DNA of 64,000 nt, from positions 62,001 to 126,000 of the forward strand of contig CBDHFX010000001.1 of assembly GCA_965262845.1 (NCBI GenBank). Reading direction: 5' to 3'. The first letter of the stretch is position 1, and the number at the start of each line of letters is the position of its first letter. Positions 55,694 through 64,000 of this stretch are shown here, in pieces. The notes below the pieces were generated by a model. The model worked only from the letters and a program-made list of their open reading frames with translations. It was not told the origin of the DNA and did no database searches. The position numbers and the translations under genes were made by a program. Source of the stretch: ECT2AJA-044 sp965262845. Lineage in GTDB: Bacteria; Bacteroidota; Bacteroidia; Flavobacteriales; ECT2AJA-044.

Positions 55694-57113
55694 TTGCCGG
55701 CAGGTGGTACACCTCAATAGCTGTCAGCACGGCCAGTGAACCCCATACCGCCACAGAAGCCTTGTCCGTATCCAGAAAATTGTTCAGAAATGCGTGGGTC
55801 CAGTAGGTGACCAGCCCCAAAGTGGCGATCATGGTCAGCATACGTAGCTGGCCAGGCGGTAGCCCGATGTACAGAGTGATGCCCTTGTAAAAGAATACCC
55901 CGACCAGGAGTAACACCCAAATAGAGCCGGGAAGCCCCTGCTCTGCGAGCGGACCCAAATATTCACTATGGGCATTCCCCATGTCGGCATTGTTAGTGGA
56001 AATAATGGTTTTTTCATCCGGATGTTGATACGGGGCATACTGGAATTGATAGGTGTTCGGACCGAATCCTACCACAGGCCTGTCCAAAAACATACGCCAG
56101 GCCGATTTCCACCGATTGATCCGCTCCAGGTTCGATGCATCGGTCGAGATGTTACTCATTGACTGTACGTGGTTCATCAGGTCACCCGAGCTTTCCTGAT
56201 CGTTCTCATCCAGCTTCATCAGGAGATCATCCCGCACCATCAGGAAAGCCCCGGCCAGGATCGCCACCAGAAATAAAATATACTGAAACCGGACCTTGAA
56301 GATCATGAGCAGGCACACGCACATGGCGGCGATCAAACTCAGCCAGGCGGCACGGGTATACGACAGTACAATGCCTACAATAAAGATCAGTACGATGATC
56401 CCCATCAGGACTTTCAGCAGGTTGCTCCTGGTGTTGAAGAAGGTTAAGCCAAGCAAGGCCGGAAAAAAGAAGGCTAGTATGGCCCCGTACGAAGTGTGAT
56501 CCTTGAAAAAGGGCCACATCACCCAGTGGGCAATTTGCGCATCGAAACCGTTCAGGTAGTGTTGGTAAACTGTGTACACGATCACGGCGGCCAAACCAAA
56601 AATGTAGGCCCGAAAATATCGGACGATCTGCTCCTTACGCCTGAAGAGCTGGGTCGCCAGGAAATAAAAACTCGCAACATACCAAAGGCGCGAGATCAAA
56701 AATTTGAAGGAGACTAGTGGCATTGTGGAGGTTATGCTCGTGAATAACATCCACACCAGCTGAAAAATAATGATCAGCGAAACAGGATGCCAAACAACCC
56801 GGCGATCAAATCCGCCCTCATGCAATACGCGGAACAAAAATATCAGCAGTATGCCAAACATCAGCGGATCTGTAGGTAAGGCCATGCCAATCCCCAGCCC
56901 AGGCTCAAGCTCCGTAAAGTTCACGGAAAGCGGTGTTAGAAAACTGATCAGCAACAGCAGCTTGTCCATGGACAAAAGAGCCAATGCGGCGATGAACAGG
57001 GCAATAGGGACCAGTCCTGCCCAGAAAAATTCCAGCGAGATCAAAAGGGCATTGACCCCCACGAAGAAGAACCCTACGATCAGAATATTCCGCTGATTCA
57101 GGACCTTGTCCAT
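55671..57113 (-). CDS. O-antigen ligase / polymerase-like membrane protein
   Basis: A 480-aa polytopic protein with about twelve hydrophobic segments and a large extracytoplasmic loop. It carries the Wzy_C/O-antigen ligase domain: FIVGIVLSYTRAAWLSLIAA, then the loop motif RPVVGFGPNTYQFQYAPYQ and NADMGNAHSEYLGPLAEQGL, whose His and Arg are the catalytic region of WaaL and related PglL/Wzy proteins. It would join or polymerise glycan chains on the periplasmic face. It follows the Wzz-like gene after three bases, in an operon with a sulfotransferase and a flippase. Ligase versus polymerase cannot be separated by sequence alone. Confidence 0.82.
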   Translation of the reverse strand: MDKVLNQRNILIVGFFFVGVNALLISLEFFWAGLVPIALFIAALALLSMDKLLLLISFLTPLSVNFTELEPGLGIGMALPTDPLMFGILLIFLFRVLHEGGFDRRVVWHPVSLIIIFQLVWMLFTSITSTMPLVSFKFLISRLWYVASFYFLATQLFRRKEQIVRYFRAYIFGLAAVIVYTVYQHYLNGFDAQIAHWVMWPFFKDHTSYGAILAFFFPALLGLTFFNTRSNLLKVLMGIIVLIFIVGIVLSYTRAAWLSLIAAMCVCLLMIFKVRFQYILFLVAILAGAFLMVRDDLLMKLDENDQESSGDLMNHVQSMSNISTDASNLERINRWKSAWRMFLDRPVVGFGPNTYQFQYAPYQHPDEKTIISTNNADMGNAHSEYLGPLAEQGLPGSIWVLLLVGVFFYKGITLYIGLPPGQLRMLTMIATLGLVTYWTHAFLNNFLDTDKASVAVWGSLAVLTAIEVYHLPAIKKRNQN

Positions 57114-57116
57114 GAC

Positions 57117-58130
57117 TTAAGCCGTTTCCTTGTCTCTGGTAGTCGCCTTGCGAAGAGTGTCCAGTACAATGATGGTCAGGAGTGTCAAAACGAATCCGCC
57201 CAGGGTACTGATCGTCACGGTTAACCAGCGAATGGGGTAGCTCTTTTTTTCTGCCGGGAAAGCCTCGTTCACGATGAACTTGTGAGGCAGACTCAACCTG
57301 GCATCTACCTTAGCCTCCTCGTATCGGGTCTTCAGCAGGTTCAGTTCCTCGTAGCGGTATTTCAGCTGATCACGCAGGGAAGTATATATGCCCCCATACT
57401 TAGCCAGGGTATCCAAACGAATCTGTAGGTCTTCTGCCACGCTCTGACGATTCCCGATCAGGGCTGTGGCGATCTGCTCGCTCAGCACGGCCGACTGAAC
57501 CTCGTAATCATGAACTCCTTTCACGCGCAGGCTGCGGAGCGAATCCTCCATTGCCTTCACTTCACGAAGTAAACTCTTGTATTCGGTCTCCACGATCCGC
57601 AATCCCTGGACCGCACGCTCTCTCTGTATACGGGTTTTTGCCGAATCCAACAAAGTGGCGATCTCATTCGCAATGTCTGCCGCCAGGTTCGGGTCGGTAT
57701 CCAACACATAGATCACCACCGACATATATTTGGTTCGGCGATAGGTAACGTTGCTTTCGAATGTCCGGTACAGCATCGTTTTTCTGTATTTTGAATCCGG
57801 ATCAATATCGTAGTGCTCCATCAAATTGAACTTGCTGATCACCTTGTCCCGGATCTCATCCGAATACAAAACCTGCAGCATCTGCTCGGCTTCCTCCTCC
57901 TTACCGAATTCCAAAATATCCTCCGTGTAGGCGTTCCGTTCACCCAATAAAGCACTCGACAAGGAATTGGTCGTCACCGGAAACAGCACCACCGTTGACT
58001 GATATTTGGGTGGAATAAACATCGGTGCACTAAAAATAGCCGCCCCTGCCGCAGACAAAAATGTAACAATAATCAACGGCTTCCGCCACTGATACAGGTA
58101 TATGATCAGGTTACTCGAATCCAGGTTCAT
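57117..58130 (-). CDS. Wzz-like chain-length / polysaccharide export protein
   Basis: A 337-aa inner-membrane protein with helices at both ends: KPLIIVTFLSAAGAAIFSAP (about residues 17-36) and WLTVTISTLGGFVLTLLTII near the C-terminus. The Wzz start SSNLIIYLYQWRK and YQSTVVLFPV are typical, and the middle is a periplasmic coiled coil (ERAVQGLRIVETEYKSLLRE). Wzz proteins set polysaccharide chain length. There is no fused or adjacent tyrosine kinase. It lies between the sulfotransferase gene and the O-antigen ligase-like gene. No promoter is seen, so it is expected to be read from upstream. Confidence 0.85.
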   Translation of the reverse strand: MNLDSSNLIIYLYQWRKPLIIVTFLSAAGAAIFSAPMFIPPKYQSTVVLFPVTTNSLSSALLGERNAYTEDILEFGKEEEAEQMLQVLYSDEIRDKVISKFNLMEHYDIDPDSKYRKTMLYRTFESNVTYRRTKYMSVVIYVLDTDPNLAADIANEIATLLDSAKTRIQRERAVQGLRIVETEYKSLLREVKAMEDSLRSLRVKGVHDYEVQSAVLSEQIATALIGNRQSVAEDLQIRLDTLAKYGGIYTSLRDQLKYRYEELNLLKTRYEEAKVDARLSLPHKFIVNEAFPAEKKSYPIRWLTVTISTLGGFVLTLLTIIVLDTLRKATTRDKETA

Positions 58131-58140
58131 GAGTTTAGGT

Positions 58141-59079
58141 TTAGTTCCAGGGCACCGGCCGTCTCAAAACAGCCTCAAGCCGCTCCTTATCCTTAGCGTA
58201 AAAAGCCTCCAAATATTTTCGGTCTTTCGCACTCAATTGCGGCAAATGTACATCCGTATAGTAGAAATTCAACAATTTTTGCCTGAAGGCAGATGGCAAC
58301 ATAGCCCCCAGGGCCTTTTTTAATCCCTTATCCGTCAGCCACTTATTTATTCCCTCCCAACGTGCTCGCCTTGCCATATTTACTTTCTCCCCCTCTTTTT
58401 TTTCAGTGCCTGCGGCACGATGCGAACCGAGGCCCAGCCATTTATACAGCTCGTTCCAGGTATCTGGCTCATCCAATTGCGTGGTGAACAACACCTTGAT
58501 ACGGGTTCGGTCGAATCGCTTATACCAGCGTTCCAGTTGCGCTCCATACAGTCCCAGCTCCACGAACAGTTCACTGCATCCCCAGCCTTTATCGATCCGA
58601 CCCAAATCCTGCTCTACTGCCTTCTGCAGGGGCAAGGTCGTGTAGCCGTATTTCCGCGCCATCAGATAATGCGAAAACAAGCGCTCAACCGGATCCCGAA
58701 GTACCACCAGGATCTTCACGTTCCCAAAGGCCTGCGCGATCCGCTCTGCGGCCACTTTGGAGTACAGGTACGAGGTGGAACACTCCCCTACGACCTGCTC
58801 GTTTTGCACGGAGTCGAACAGGCGCGCATATTCCTCATCCTTCCGCAGGAAGGCCACGGGTAATTCGGGTAGGGGATCCTTCCGGAAATATTCGCTCAGA
58901 TCCAACGGCGTGTTAGCCCTGAAGGCCGGGCTGAACTGGGAAACATCAATATCGGTACTCCAGAAATTGGGTTCCTTCAACGGGGACAGGTACACTTCCG
59001 GATGGTTTTTCATCCGCTCGTAGAGCGTAGTGGTTCCGCTCTTTGCCGCGCCGATCAAAAAGAAATTCACTTTTTCCAT
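58141..59079 (-). CDS. Sulfotransferase (PAPS-dependent)
   Basis: A 312-aa cytoplasmic sulfotransferase-domain protein. The 5'-phosphosulfate loop is FLIGAAKSGTTTLYERMKNH at the start, the 3'-phosphate site is ILVVLRDPVERLFSHYLMAR (about residue 115), and LSPLKEPNFW is typical of the carbohydrate/heparan N-sulfotransferase-like family. It would transfer sulfate from PAPS to a sugar of the polysaccharide made by this cluster. Its 3' part precedes the Wzz-like gene by ten bases and its start overlaps the flippase stop by 13, so the cluster is one transcript. Sulfated surface glycans are unusual but known in marine Bacteroidota. Confidence 0.85.
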   Translation of the reverse strand: MEKVNFFLIGAAKSGTTTLYERMKNHPEVYLSPLKEPNFWSTDIDVSQFSPAFRANTPLDLSEYFRKDPLPELPVAFLRKDEEYARLFDSVQNEQVVGECSTSYLYSKVAAERIAQAFGNVKILVVLRDPVERLFSHYLMARKYGYTTLPLQKAVEQDLGRIDKGWGCSELFVELGLYGAQLERWYKRFDRTRIKVLFTTQLDEPDTWNELYKWLGLGSHRAAGTEKKEGEKVNMARRARWEGINKWLTDKGLKKALGAMLPSAFRQKLLNFYYTDVHLPQLSAKDRKYLEAFYAKDKERLEAVLRRPVPWN

Positions 59080-60419
59080 TGATCGGGCAATGGGAAGGTG
59101 ATAAATCCATATTCGCGTCGTATGTAGCGCACGGCGAGTATGTTCCAGAGTATCATGCTAACACTCGTGGCGATCGCTGCGCCCCGGAATCCGTAGGCTG
59201 GGATCAGCCAAAGGTTGAGGGCGACGTTGAGTACGCTGGTAGCCATCATGATGCGCTGGGCCGTGATTTCCTTTCCGGTCATGTTGAGGATGTACAGTAC
59301 AGGGCCACACAGGGCGTTGATCAGCTGACCTGCGGCCAGTATGATCAGTGTGACCACTGCCACTGTGAACTCATCGCCGAAAAGCCCCAGCACAAAGTGG
59401 GGGAAGAGCACTATGCCGAGGAAAATGGGAGTGCTCAGAACCAGGTTTAAGTAGCCGATCTGGTGGGTGATCCGACGGATGCTGTCCACGTCATTCCTGG
59501 CAAAAAACTCACTGATCATAGGCGCAGCAATGCTGTTGATCGCGAACTGCAGAAAAGTGATCAGGGTAGCGATCCTGAAGGCAACCCGATAGATGCCGAC
59601 ATGGGTCTCGTCAATGAAATAGCCGATCATCAGGGTATCGGTCCAGCTGATGACCAGGAACATGGAGGTACTCAGCAGGATCGGGAGTGCAACGTTCAAT
59701 ACGGTCCTAAAAGGCATACCTGGCCCCGGGGCTGCCGGCACTTCTCCGGCCTGACGAATGCGCCAGCGGATCAGTATCATGCTTACGAGCATAAGCAATA
59801 TCACCCCACCGCCGTAGCTGTACACCGGTGTCAGGTGATCCGGTACCCGGTCATGTATCAAAAGGATCCCCAAAGCCGCCAACAGCACAATGGATCCGTA
59901 CTGCAGCAACGAGAAGTCCGTCATACGCCTGAGCCCCCGCAGCGCTTCAGTATTCATGCCGAGCCATACGAAGGGCGGGATCAAAAAAGCAGTCACGCGA
60001 AAAGCCTGTTCCAGCGACTCCGTCCCGGTCGCGAGCCGGGCTGCAAGCTCAGGTGCCAGCAGGTACAAGGCCGCCCCGAGCATTACCGAAAGCACTCCGC
60101 TGGCCACCATTGATTTGCGGTATACACGACGCAAAGTGCCGAACTGCTTTTTCGACTTAAATTCTGCCATGAAGCGAACCAGGGCCCCATCAAGCCCCAA
60201 ACGTCCGGCTACCCCGGCAATCATAATGCCTGTGTAGCACAGCTCGTAAATGCCGTAGATCCGGGCCCCGTAGTAATTCGAGACCAAATAGGTGAAGAGG
60301 TATCCTGCCAGTGCGCCAGACACCTTGAAAAAAAGCACCAGGCCCGAATTGGTCAGCAACTGCAGCAGGTTGACGTCCTTACAGACATAGCCCCATTTCC
60401 GCATTATTTTTTTGCGCAT
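59067..60419 (-). CDS. Polysaccharide flippase (Wzx / MOP superfamily)
   Basis: A 450-aa membrane protein with about fourteen hydrophobic segments, the Wzx/MATE-like layout. Signs are LFFKVSGALAGYLFTYLVSN, YGARIYGIYELCYTGIMI, then LPILLSTSMFLVISWTDTLM (helix 7-8 region, usual Wzx signature) and GYFIDETHVGIYRVAFRIA. It would move undecaprenyl-linked sugar units across the inner membrane. ATG 60419 is chosen over 60473: a perfect -7 box (TACCTTTG, 60425-60432) ends exactly five bases before it. It is divergent from the GT4 gene and first of flippase-sulfotransferase-Wzz-ligase. Confidence 0.85.
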   Translation of the reverse strand: MRKKIMRKWGYVCKDVNLLQLLTNSGLVLFFKVSGALAGYLFTYLVSNYYGARIYGIYELCYTGIMIAGVAGRLGLDGALVRFMAEFKSKKQFGTLRRVYRKSMVASGVLSVMLGAALYLLAPELAARLATGTESLEQAFRVTAFLIPPFVWLGMNTEALRGLRRMTDFSLLQYGSIVLLAALGILLIHDRVPDHLTPVYSYGGGVILLMLVSMILIRWRIRQAGEVPAAPGPGMPFRTVLNVALPILLSTSMFLVISWTDTLMIGYFIDETHVGIYRVAFRIATLITFLQFAINSIAAPMISEFFARNDVDSIRRITHQIGYLNLVLSTPIFLGIVLFPHFVLGLFGDEFTVAVVTLIILAAGQLINALCGPVLYILNMTGKEITAQRIMMATSVLNVALNLWLIPAYGFRGAAIATSVSMILWNILAVRYIRREYGFITFPLPDQWKK

Positions 60420-60424
60420 GGCAG

Positions 60425-60432
60425 CAAAGGTA
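60425..60432 (-). promoter_or_regulatory. -7 box (TACCTTTG) of the polysaccharide operon, leaderless spacing
   Basis: Minus-strand TACCTTTG ends five bases (CTGCC) before the flippase ATG at 60419. It decides the start codon and predicts a leaderless message. Confidence 0.6.
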
Positions 60433-60468
60433 TGTAAAAGCGTACCCTCGTTCGCGCCTTTGAATTCG

Positions 60469-60476
60469 TACATTTG
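60469..60476 (+). promoter_or_regulatory. -7 box (TACATTTG) of the GT4 gene, leaderless spacing
   Basis: TACATTTG ends five bases (AGCCC) before the ATG at 60482. With the divergent box at 60425-60432 it makes a back-to-back pair of leaderless-type promoters. Confidence 0.6.
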
Positions 60477-60481
60477 AGCCC

Positions 60482-61621
60482 ATGCGCATAGCGGTCAATA
60501 CCCGTTTCCTATTAGAAGGCAAACTTGAGGGCATCGGTCGGTTTACCTACGAGATCTTCAGGCGGGTCACACAAGATCATCCCGAACACGAATTCCTGTT
60601 TTTCTTTGACCGCCCCTGGTCCAACACCTTCGTTTTCGGCAAAAACGTACGCCCTGTCCAGTTATTTCCGCCGGCCCGCCATCCCTGCCTCTGGTACTGG
60701 TTTTTTGAGCAGAGCATTCCAGCCGCCTTGCGCAGGCATCATGCCGATGCCTTCCTGAGCACGGACGGATACCTAAGCCTCCGAACCCCCACCCCCAGTT
60801 CTACGGTAATACACGACCTCAATTTCGAAGAGCATCCTGAAAACCTGCCCTGGCTCACACGCAACTATTACCTCCATTATTTTCGGCGTTTTGCCCTGCG
60901 GGCAGATCGGCTCCAAACCGTCTCGGAATACTCCAGGCAGGATATCCACAACCGCTACGGCGTGCCACTTGACCACATTGACGTGATCTCCAACAGCGCA
61001 CACGAACGCTTTCAGCCGCTCAGTTCTGCCCGGATCACCGGGTACCGCAACACGCACACGGGTGGAGCACCTTATTTTGTGTTTGTCGGAGCGCTGAATC
61101 CACGAAAAAACGTGGCCCGGCTCCTGCGGGCTTTTGACCAGCTCAGATCAACCACCGATTTGCCCCATAAGCTCGTGATCGTCGGTGAAAAAATGTTCCT
61201 CACGAAGGACATCAAAAACGCGTTCAACGGCATGAAAAACCAGACTGAGGTGATCTTTGCGGGCCGACTCGACAACGAGCCGCTACACCAGTCCGTCGCT
61301 GCAGCCGATGCACTCATTCTGCCGAGCACCTGCGAAGGGTTCGGAATTCCAGTGGTCGAAGCCATGCAATGCGGCGTACCCGTGCTCGCTGCCGATGCCA
61401 CCGCACTTCCCGAAATTATGGGCGATGCGGGGATCCTGTTCGATCCGTTCGAAATCGACGCGATCAGTGATGCCATGAAGCAAATAGCCTCCGACCGCGA
61501 ATTGCGGGGGCAGCTTGCCCAGCGTGCCCTCCAGCGCGCCCAAACCTTCAGCTGGGACCGATCCGCTGAACACTACTGGGAGAGCTTCAAAAAAATGATG
61601 TCCGATGCCGGAGCATTATGA
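60482..61621 (+). CDS. Glycosyltransferase family 4
   Basis: A 379-aa GT-B fold transferase. The N-terminal half has the acceptor domain (NTRFLLEGKLEGIGRFTYEI, then STVIHDLNFEEHPENLPWLT). The C-terminal half binds the nucleotide sugar: PYFVFVGALNPRKNVARLLR (about residue 200), LVIVGEKMFL and the EX7E-type donor site STCEGFGIPVVEAMQCGVPV. The sequence suggests a mannosyl- or similar transferase building the surface polysaccharide. It overlaps rnhB by 17 bases, so the two are cotranscribed despite unrelated roles, and is divergent from the flippase operon. Confidence 0.88.
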   Translation: MRIAVNTRFLLEGKLEGIGRFTYEIFRRVTQDHPEHEFLFFFDRPWSNTFVFGKNVRPVQLFPPARHPCLWYWFFEQSIPAALRRHHADAFLSTDGYLSLRTPTPSSTVIHDLNFEEHPENLPWLTRNYYLHYFRRFALRADRLQTVSEYSRQDIHNRYGVPLDHIDVISNSAHERFQPLSSARITGYRNTHTGGAPYFVFVGALNPRKNVARLLRAFDQLRSTTDLPHKLVIVGEKMFLTKDIKNAFNGMKNQTEVIFAGRLDNEPLHQSVAAADALILPSTCEGFGIPVVEAMQCGVPVLAADATALPEIMGDAGILFDPFEIDAISDAMKQIASDRELRGQLAQRALQRAQTFSWDRSAEHYWESFKKMMSDAGAL

Positions 61622-62201
61622 TTTTGCCGGCCTCACGGCCGGATGCGATGAAGCAGGACGAGGCTGTTTAGCCGGGCCCGTCGTTGCCGCAGCATGCATC
61701 CTGCCAAAAGATCTTCACCACCCCTGGCTGACCGATTCCAAAAAGATCTCCGAAAAACAGCGCAATGCCCTCAGGATAATTATTGAGCGGGAGGCTGTCA
61801 GTTGGGCGGTGGCCTTCATCCCTCCGCAGGAGGTGGATGAACTCAATGTCCTTTGGGCCTCCATTGAAGGGATGCATCGTGCCCTGCGCAACCTTGATCC
61901 GCAACCGGAACTCATCCTGGTTGATGGCAACCATTTTAAACCCTATGATGACGTGGATTTTGAGACGGTGATCAAAGGCGATAGCAGGTTTCTGAGTATT
62001 TCGGCTGCTTCGGTTCTGGCGAAAACGCATCGGGATGAGTATATGACGCAGATGGCAGCACGGTATCCGGCGTACGGATGGGACCAAAACAAAGGGTATC
62101 CAACGGCCGCCCATCGAAAGGCCATTGTGGAGTTCGGCATCACCGAGCTACACCGCAGGAGTTTTCATCTCCTGCCAAAGCAGATAAAAATGGACTTCTA
62201 A
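61605..62201 (+). CDS. rnhB: Ribonuclease HII
   Basis: RNase HII removes ribonucleotides and RNA from RNA/DNA hybrids. The 198-aa enzyme shows the active-site Asp/Glu pair in AGCDEAGRGCLAGPVVAAAC (about residues 12-31), LTDSKKISEKQRN, then LILVDGNHFKP with the third acidic residue and GDSRFLSISAASVLAKTHRD with the fourth. The end VEFGITELHRRSF matches the family. It starts inside the GT4 gene's 3' end (17-base overlap). The lipoprotein gene that follows, with its own -7 box, is a neighbour I recall for rnhB in Flavobacteriia. Confidence 0.95.
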   Translation: MPEHYDFAGLTAGCDEAGRGCLAGPVVAAACILPKDLHHPWLTDSKKISEKQRNALRIIIEREAVSWAVAFIPPQEVDELNVLWASIEGMHRALRNLDPQPELILVDGNHFKPYDDVDFETVIKGDSRFLSISAASVLAKTHRDEYMTQMAARYPAYGWDQNKGYPTAAHRKAIVEFGITELHRRSFHLLPKQIKMDF

Positions 62202-62205
62202 TCCC

Positions 62206-62213
62206 TATTTTTG
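62206..62213 (+). promoter_or_regulatory. -7 box (TATTTTTG) of the rnhB-downstream lipoprotein gene
   Basis: TATTTTTG begins five bases after the rnhB stop and ends 17 bases before the ATG at 62231, so this gene can be transcribed on its own. Confidence 0.5.
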
Positions 62214-62230
62214 TGCGAAATCACAGCAAC

Positions 62231-64000
62231 ATGGTTCGATTATTCCATTCCGCATTTTTACTCGTACCGATCCTGCTTTTTTCCTGCGTTCGTGATCAGG
62301 GGGTGCCCGAACTCCTGCAGGCGGTACCAGTAAACGCACTGGTGGTGGCCGAAGTGAACGACGTATCAGAGGTCCTGGAAAAAGGAACAACGAATCGATT
62401 TTGGGAGCAGCTCGACACGACCGCCTATTTAAAAACCGTCTGCGCGAAAGGAAGGCAACTGTGGTTGGAACTACACGACGGCGAAACGCCGGAAACGGTC
62501 GGCCCCGTGGTACTGTCGTGGCACGATAGCGGGGCGAATTCATATGACTTGCTACTGGTACTGGATCAGTCCGGGCATCCTTACCTACCGGAATGGTACA
62601 GTCGGTGGTCTCAGTCCGGAGCAAGATCGGCCCGCGGATACGACGGACAAACCATCATGCGCTTCGATCTTCCGAAATCCGGAAAGTCTTTCTTCGCCGC
62701 CAGGGTAAAGGGACTGGTCCTCGCATCAGAAAGTGATTTGCTCGTGGAAGATGCCCTGCGCCAGCTCAGGGCAAAAGTGCATTTGCTCAATGACCCCGTT
62801 TTTTCCAGACTACATCGCATGGCCAATCGCAAAGATGCGGTCAATCTGTACTTCCAATACGAGCCACTGGGCAAATGGGCCCGGGAACGCATGAAGGCCG
62901 GTTCCTTCGAATGGCTCGAACGCGGAGCTCAGTGGACCGAACTTGACCTGGCATTTAAATCGGACCGACTGATCGCAAACGGACTCACCCAGGTATCGGA
63001 TTCGGTGGTGAACTACCTGAGCCTCTTCCGCAAAAATCCGGCACGGCGCAATCAACTGCTCAACCTCCTCCCGAACAACACAGCAGCTGTGGCGGCGATC
63101 AGCCTCGAAAACTTTGCCAGCTATCAGCGTGATTACGAAAAATTGCTGCGCCAGTTGAATCGTTCCGATGACCTCCTGGACCTGAAAGATCAATCAGCCC
63201 GGTACAAAGCCTATACTTCCTGGGTCGATACGGAATTCGGAATAGCCCTGCTCGAAAATCCCGGCGCAGACTGGGAGAAGAGTTCGGTCGGGCTCATCAA
63301 ATTCCGCGATAAACGGTTGGCTGAGGAAGCACTCGGCACACAAGCTGCTTCGGAAGTGATCAAATACAACGACTTTGCAATCCGCCAGATCGGTAACAGT
63401 GCCTTCGCCACGGTTTTCGGACGCATCTTCAAGACAATGGAAGAATGCTATTACACGACCTACCGCGACTATGTGGTCATTGCACCGGACGAGCTCATCA
63501 TCAAGCAATTCCTGAATGACAACCGCAATGGCCGTACCTTGAATGACGACGCTGCATTCACATCGCTCCGTGAGGAGCTCAGTGCAAAAAGCCACGTGTT
63601 CTTCTACGCTGAAAACCCGCAGGCGCTGAGCCTGTTGCAGGCAGTTACCCGACCGGAATATGCAGAGGGCCTCACGGCCCGAAAGGAAGAGTGGAACGGG
63701 ATTGCAGCCATAGGCTGGCAAATGGTGATGGAGGAAAATGCAGCACACACCCAGCTCATCGTTCGCTACCGAACGGAAGAACAGGCCGAAACGCGATTGC
63801 GGTGGGCCACAGAGCTCGATACGGCGGCGGGCTATGCACCGGTTATCGTGAAGGATCACTACAGCAAGCAGTATGAGGTGCTGGTGCAGGATGTCGCAAA
63901 TATCCTGTATCTGATCAATGCAAAGGGTGATATTGTATGGCGGCGTCAGCTGAGCGAACCCATTACCAGTGAAATTCATCAGATCGATCGCTACAGGAAC
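62231..64000 (+). CDS. Large hypothetical lipoprotein (3' end beyond window)
   Basis: An open frame of 590 codons that runs off the right edge. It starts with a lipoprotein signal (LFHSAFLLVPILLFSCVRD, lipobox Cys19), so it is anchored in the envelope. The region to about 350 repeats a pattern of helix and strand with AVPVNALVVAEVNDV, ALRQLRAKVHLLNDPVFSRL and LLNLLPNNTAAVAAISLENF, reminiscent of DUF3352-type proteins. The visible end, YLINAKGDIVWRRQL, looks like the first PQQ-like blade of a C-terminal propeller. I recall similar proteins next to rnhB in Flavobacteriia. Function unknown. Confidence 0.8.
   Translation, partial: MVRLFHSAFLLVPILLFSCVRDQGVPELLQAVPVNALVVAEVNDVSEVLEKGTTNRFWEQLDTTAYLKTVCAKGRQLWLELHDGETPETVGPVVLSWHDSGANSYDLLLVLDQSGHPYLPEWYSRWSQSGARSARGYDGQTIMRFDLPKSGKSFFAARVKGLVLASESDLLVEDALRQLRAKVHLLNDPVFSRLHRMANRKDAVNLYFQYEPLGKWARERMKAGSFEWLERGAQWTELDLAFKSDRLIANGLTQVSDSVVNYLSLFRKNPARRNQLLNLLPNNTAAVAAISLENFASYQRDYEKLLRQLNRSDDLLDLKDQSARYKAYTSWVDTEFGIALLENPGADWEKSSVGLIKFRDKRLAEEALGTQAASEVIKYNDFAIRQIGNSAFATVFGRIFKTMEECYYTTYRDYVVIAPDELIIKQFLNDNRNGRTLNDDAAFTSLREELSAKSHVFFYAENPQALSLLQAVTRPEYAEGLTARKEEWNGIAAIGWQMVMEENAAHTQLIVRYRTEEQAETRLRWATELDTAAGYAPVIVKDHYSKQYEVLVQDVANILYLINAKGDIVWRRQLSEPITSEIHQIDRYRN

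Noticed and set aside
63194..63979. 261-aa minus-strand ORF at the right edge
   Set aside because: It is antisense to a plus-strand lipoprotein frame that stays open from 62231 to the window end with a lipobox signal.

Overview
The window is a gene-dense stretch of a Bacteroidota chromosome, most likely Flavobacteriales or a close relative. The evidence is a fused lpxC/fabZ gene, a PorX-type T9SS regulator, two proteins with type IX secretion C-terminal sorting domains, family-specific genes (DUF4175, DUF3276, DUF6095, DUF4920), a SusC-like TonB receptor, and repeated TAnnTTTG -7 promoter boxes with almost no Shine-Dalgarno signals. Most genes are housekeeping genes in short operons on both strands. 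No rRNA, tRNA, CRISPR array or intact insertion sequence was seen.

Layout. 1-1.9 kb: three minus-strand membrane or sulfotransferase-like genes, the last cut by the window edge. 2-4.7 kb: a T9SS-sorted secreted protein and an Omp28-like lipoprotein. 4.7-11.6 kb: yidC, pyrG, a TonB receptor and holA. 11.7-14.2 kb: an orphan HsdR-N-type nuclease domain, ispH and a CarboxypepD_reg-like protein. 14.6-17.5 kb: an XRE regulator and a fused branched-chain 2-oxoacid dehydrogenase E1. 17.5-22.3 kb: a small barrel protein, murQ, DUF6095, ybeY and three envelope proteins. 22.5-27.4 kb: a large DUF4175 protein and a RecD-like helicase. 27.4-28 kb: an AT-rich stretch with nested inverted repeats. 28-31.2 kb: transketolase split into two genes with a von Willebrand A protein between them. 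31.2-34.7 kb: an AT-rich GT-C-like membrane protein and a large T9SS/SprB-repeat protein. 34.8-42.4 kb: DUF3276, an ABC exporter, a gutted leucine dehydrogenase, nusB, DUF1573, yajC, ybbR-like, coaE and nnr. 42.5-49.9 kb: DUF4920, ilvE, a MazG-like pyrophosphohydrolase, a desaturase, a DUF4258-like protein, alanine dehydrogenase, tsaE and porX. 49.9-55.6 kb: an HD protein, then lpxD, lpxC/fabZ, lpxA, an ABC ATPase and efp. 55.7-61.6 kb: a surface polysaccharide cluster. 61.6-64 kb: rnhB and a cut-off lipoprotein.

Themes. Envelope building dominates: lipid A synthesis, YidC, polysaccharide export and ligation, and T9SS cargo with its PorX regulator. Branched-chain amino acid use appears three times (ilvE, the E1 enzyme, and a leucine dehydrogenase reduced by an internal deletion to its two ends). 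The most distinctive sequence-level observation is a promoter class in which the -7 box TAnnTTTG ends exactly five bases before the start codon at several unrelated genes, implying leaderless mRNAs, alongside a second class with about 21 bases. No wholly new multi-gene system stands out. The best leads are the leaderless promoter class, the leucine dehydrogenase deletion, the vWA gene embedded in the transketolase operon, the symmetric divergent promoter at 44.7 kb and the repeat-rich AT patch at 27.5 kb.
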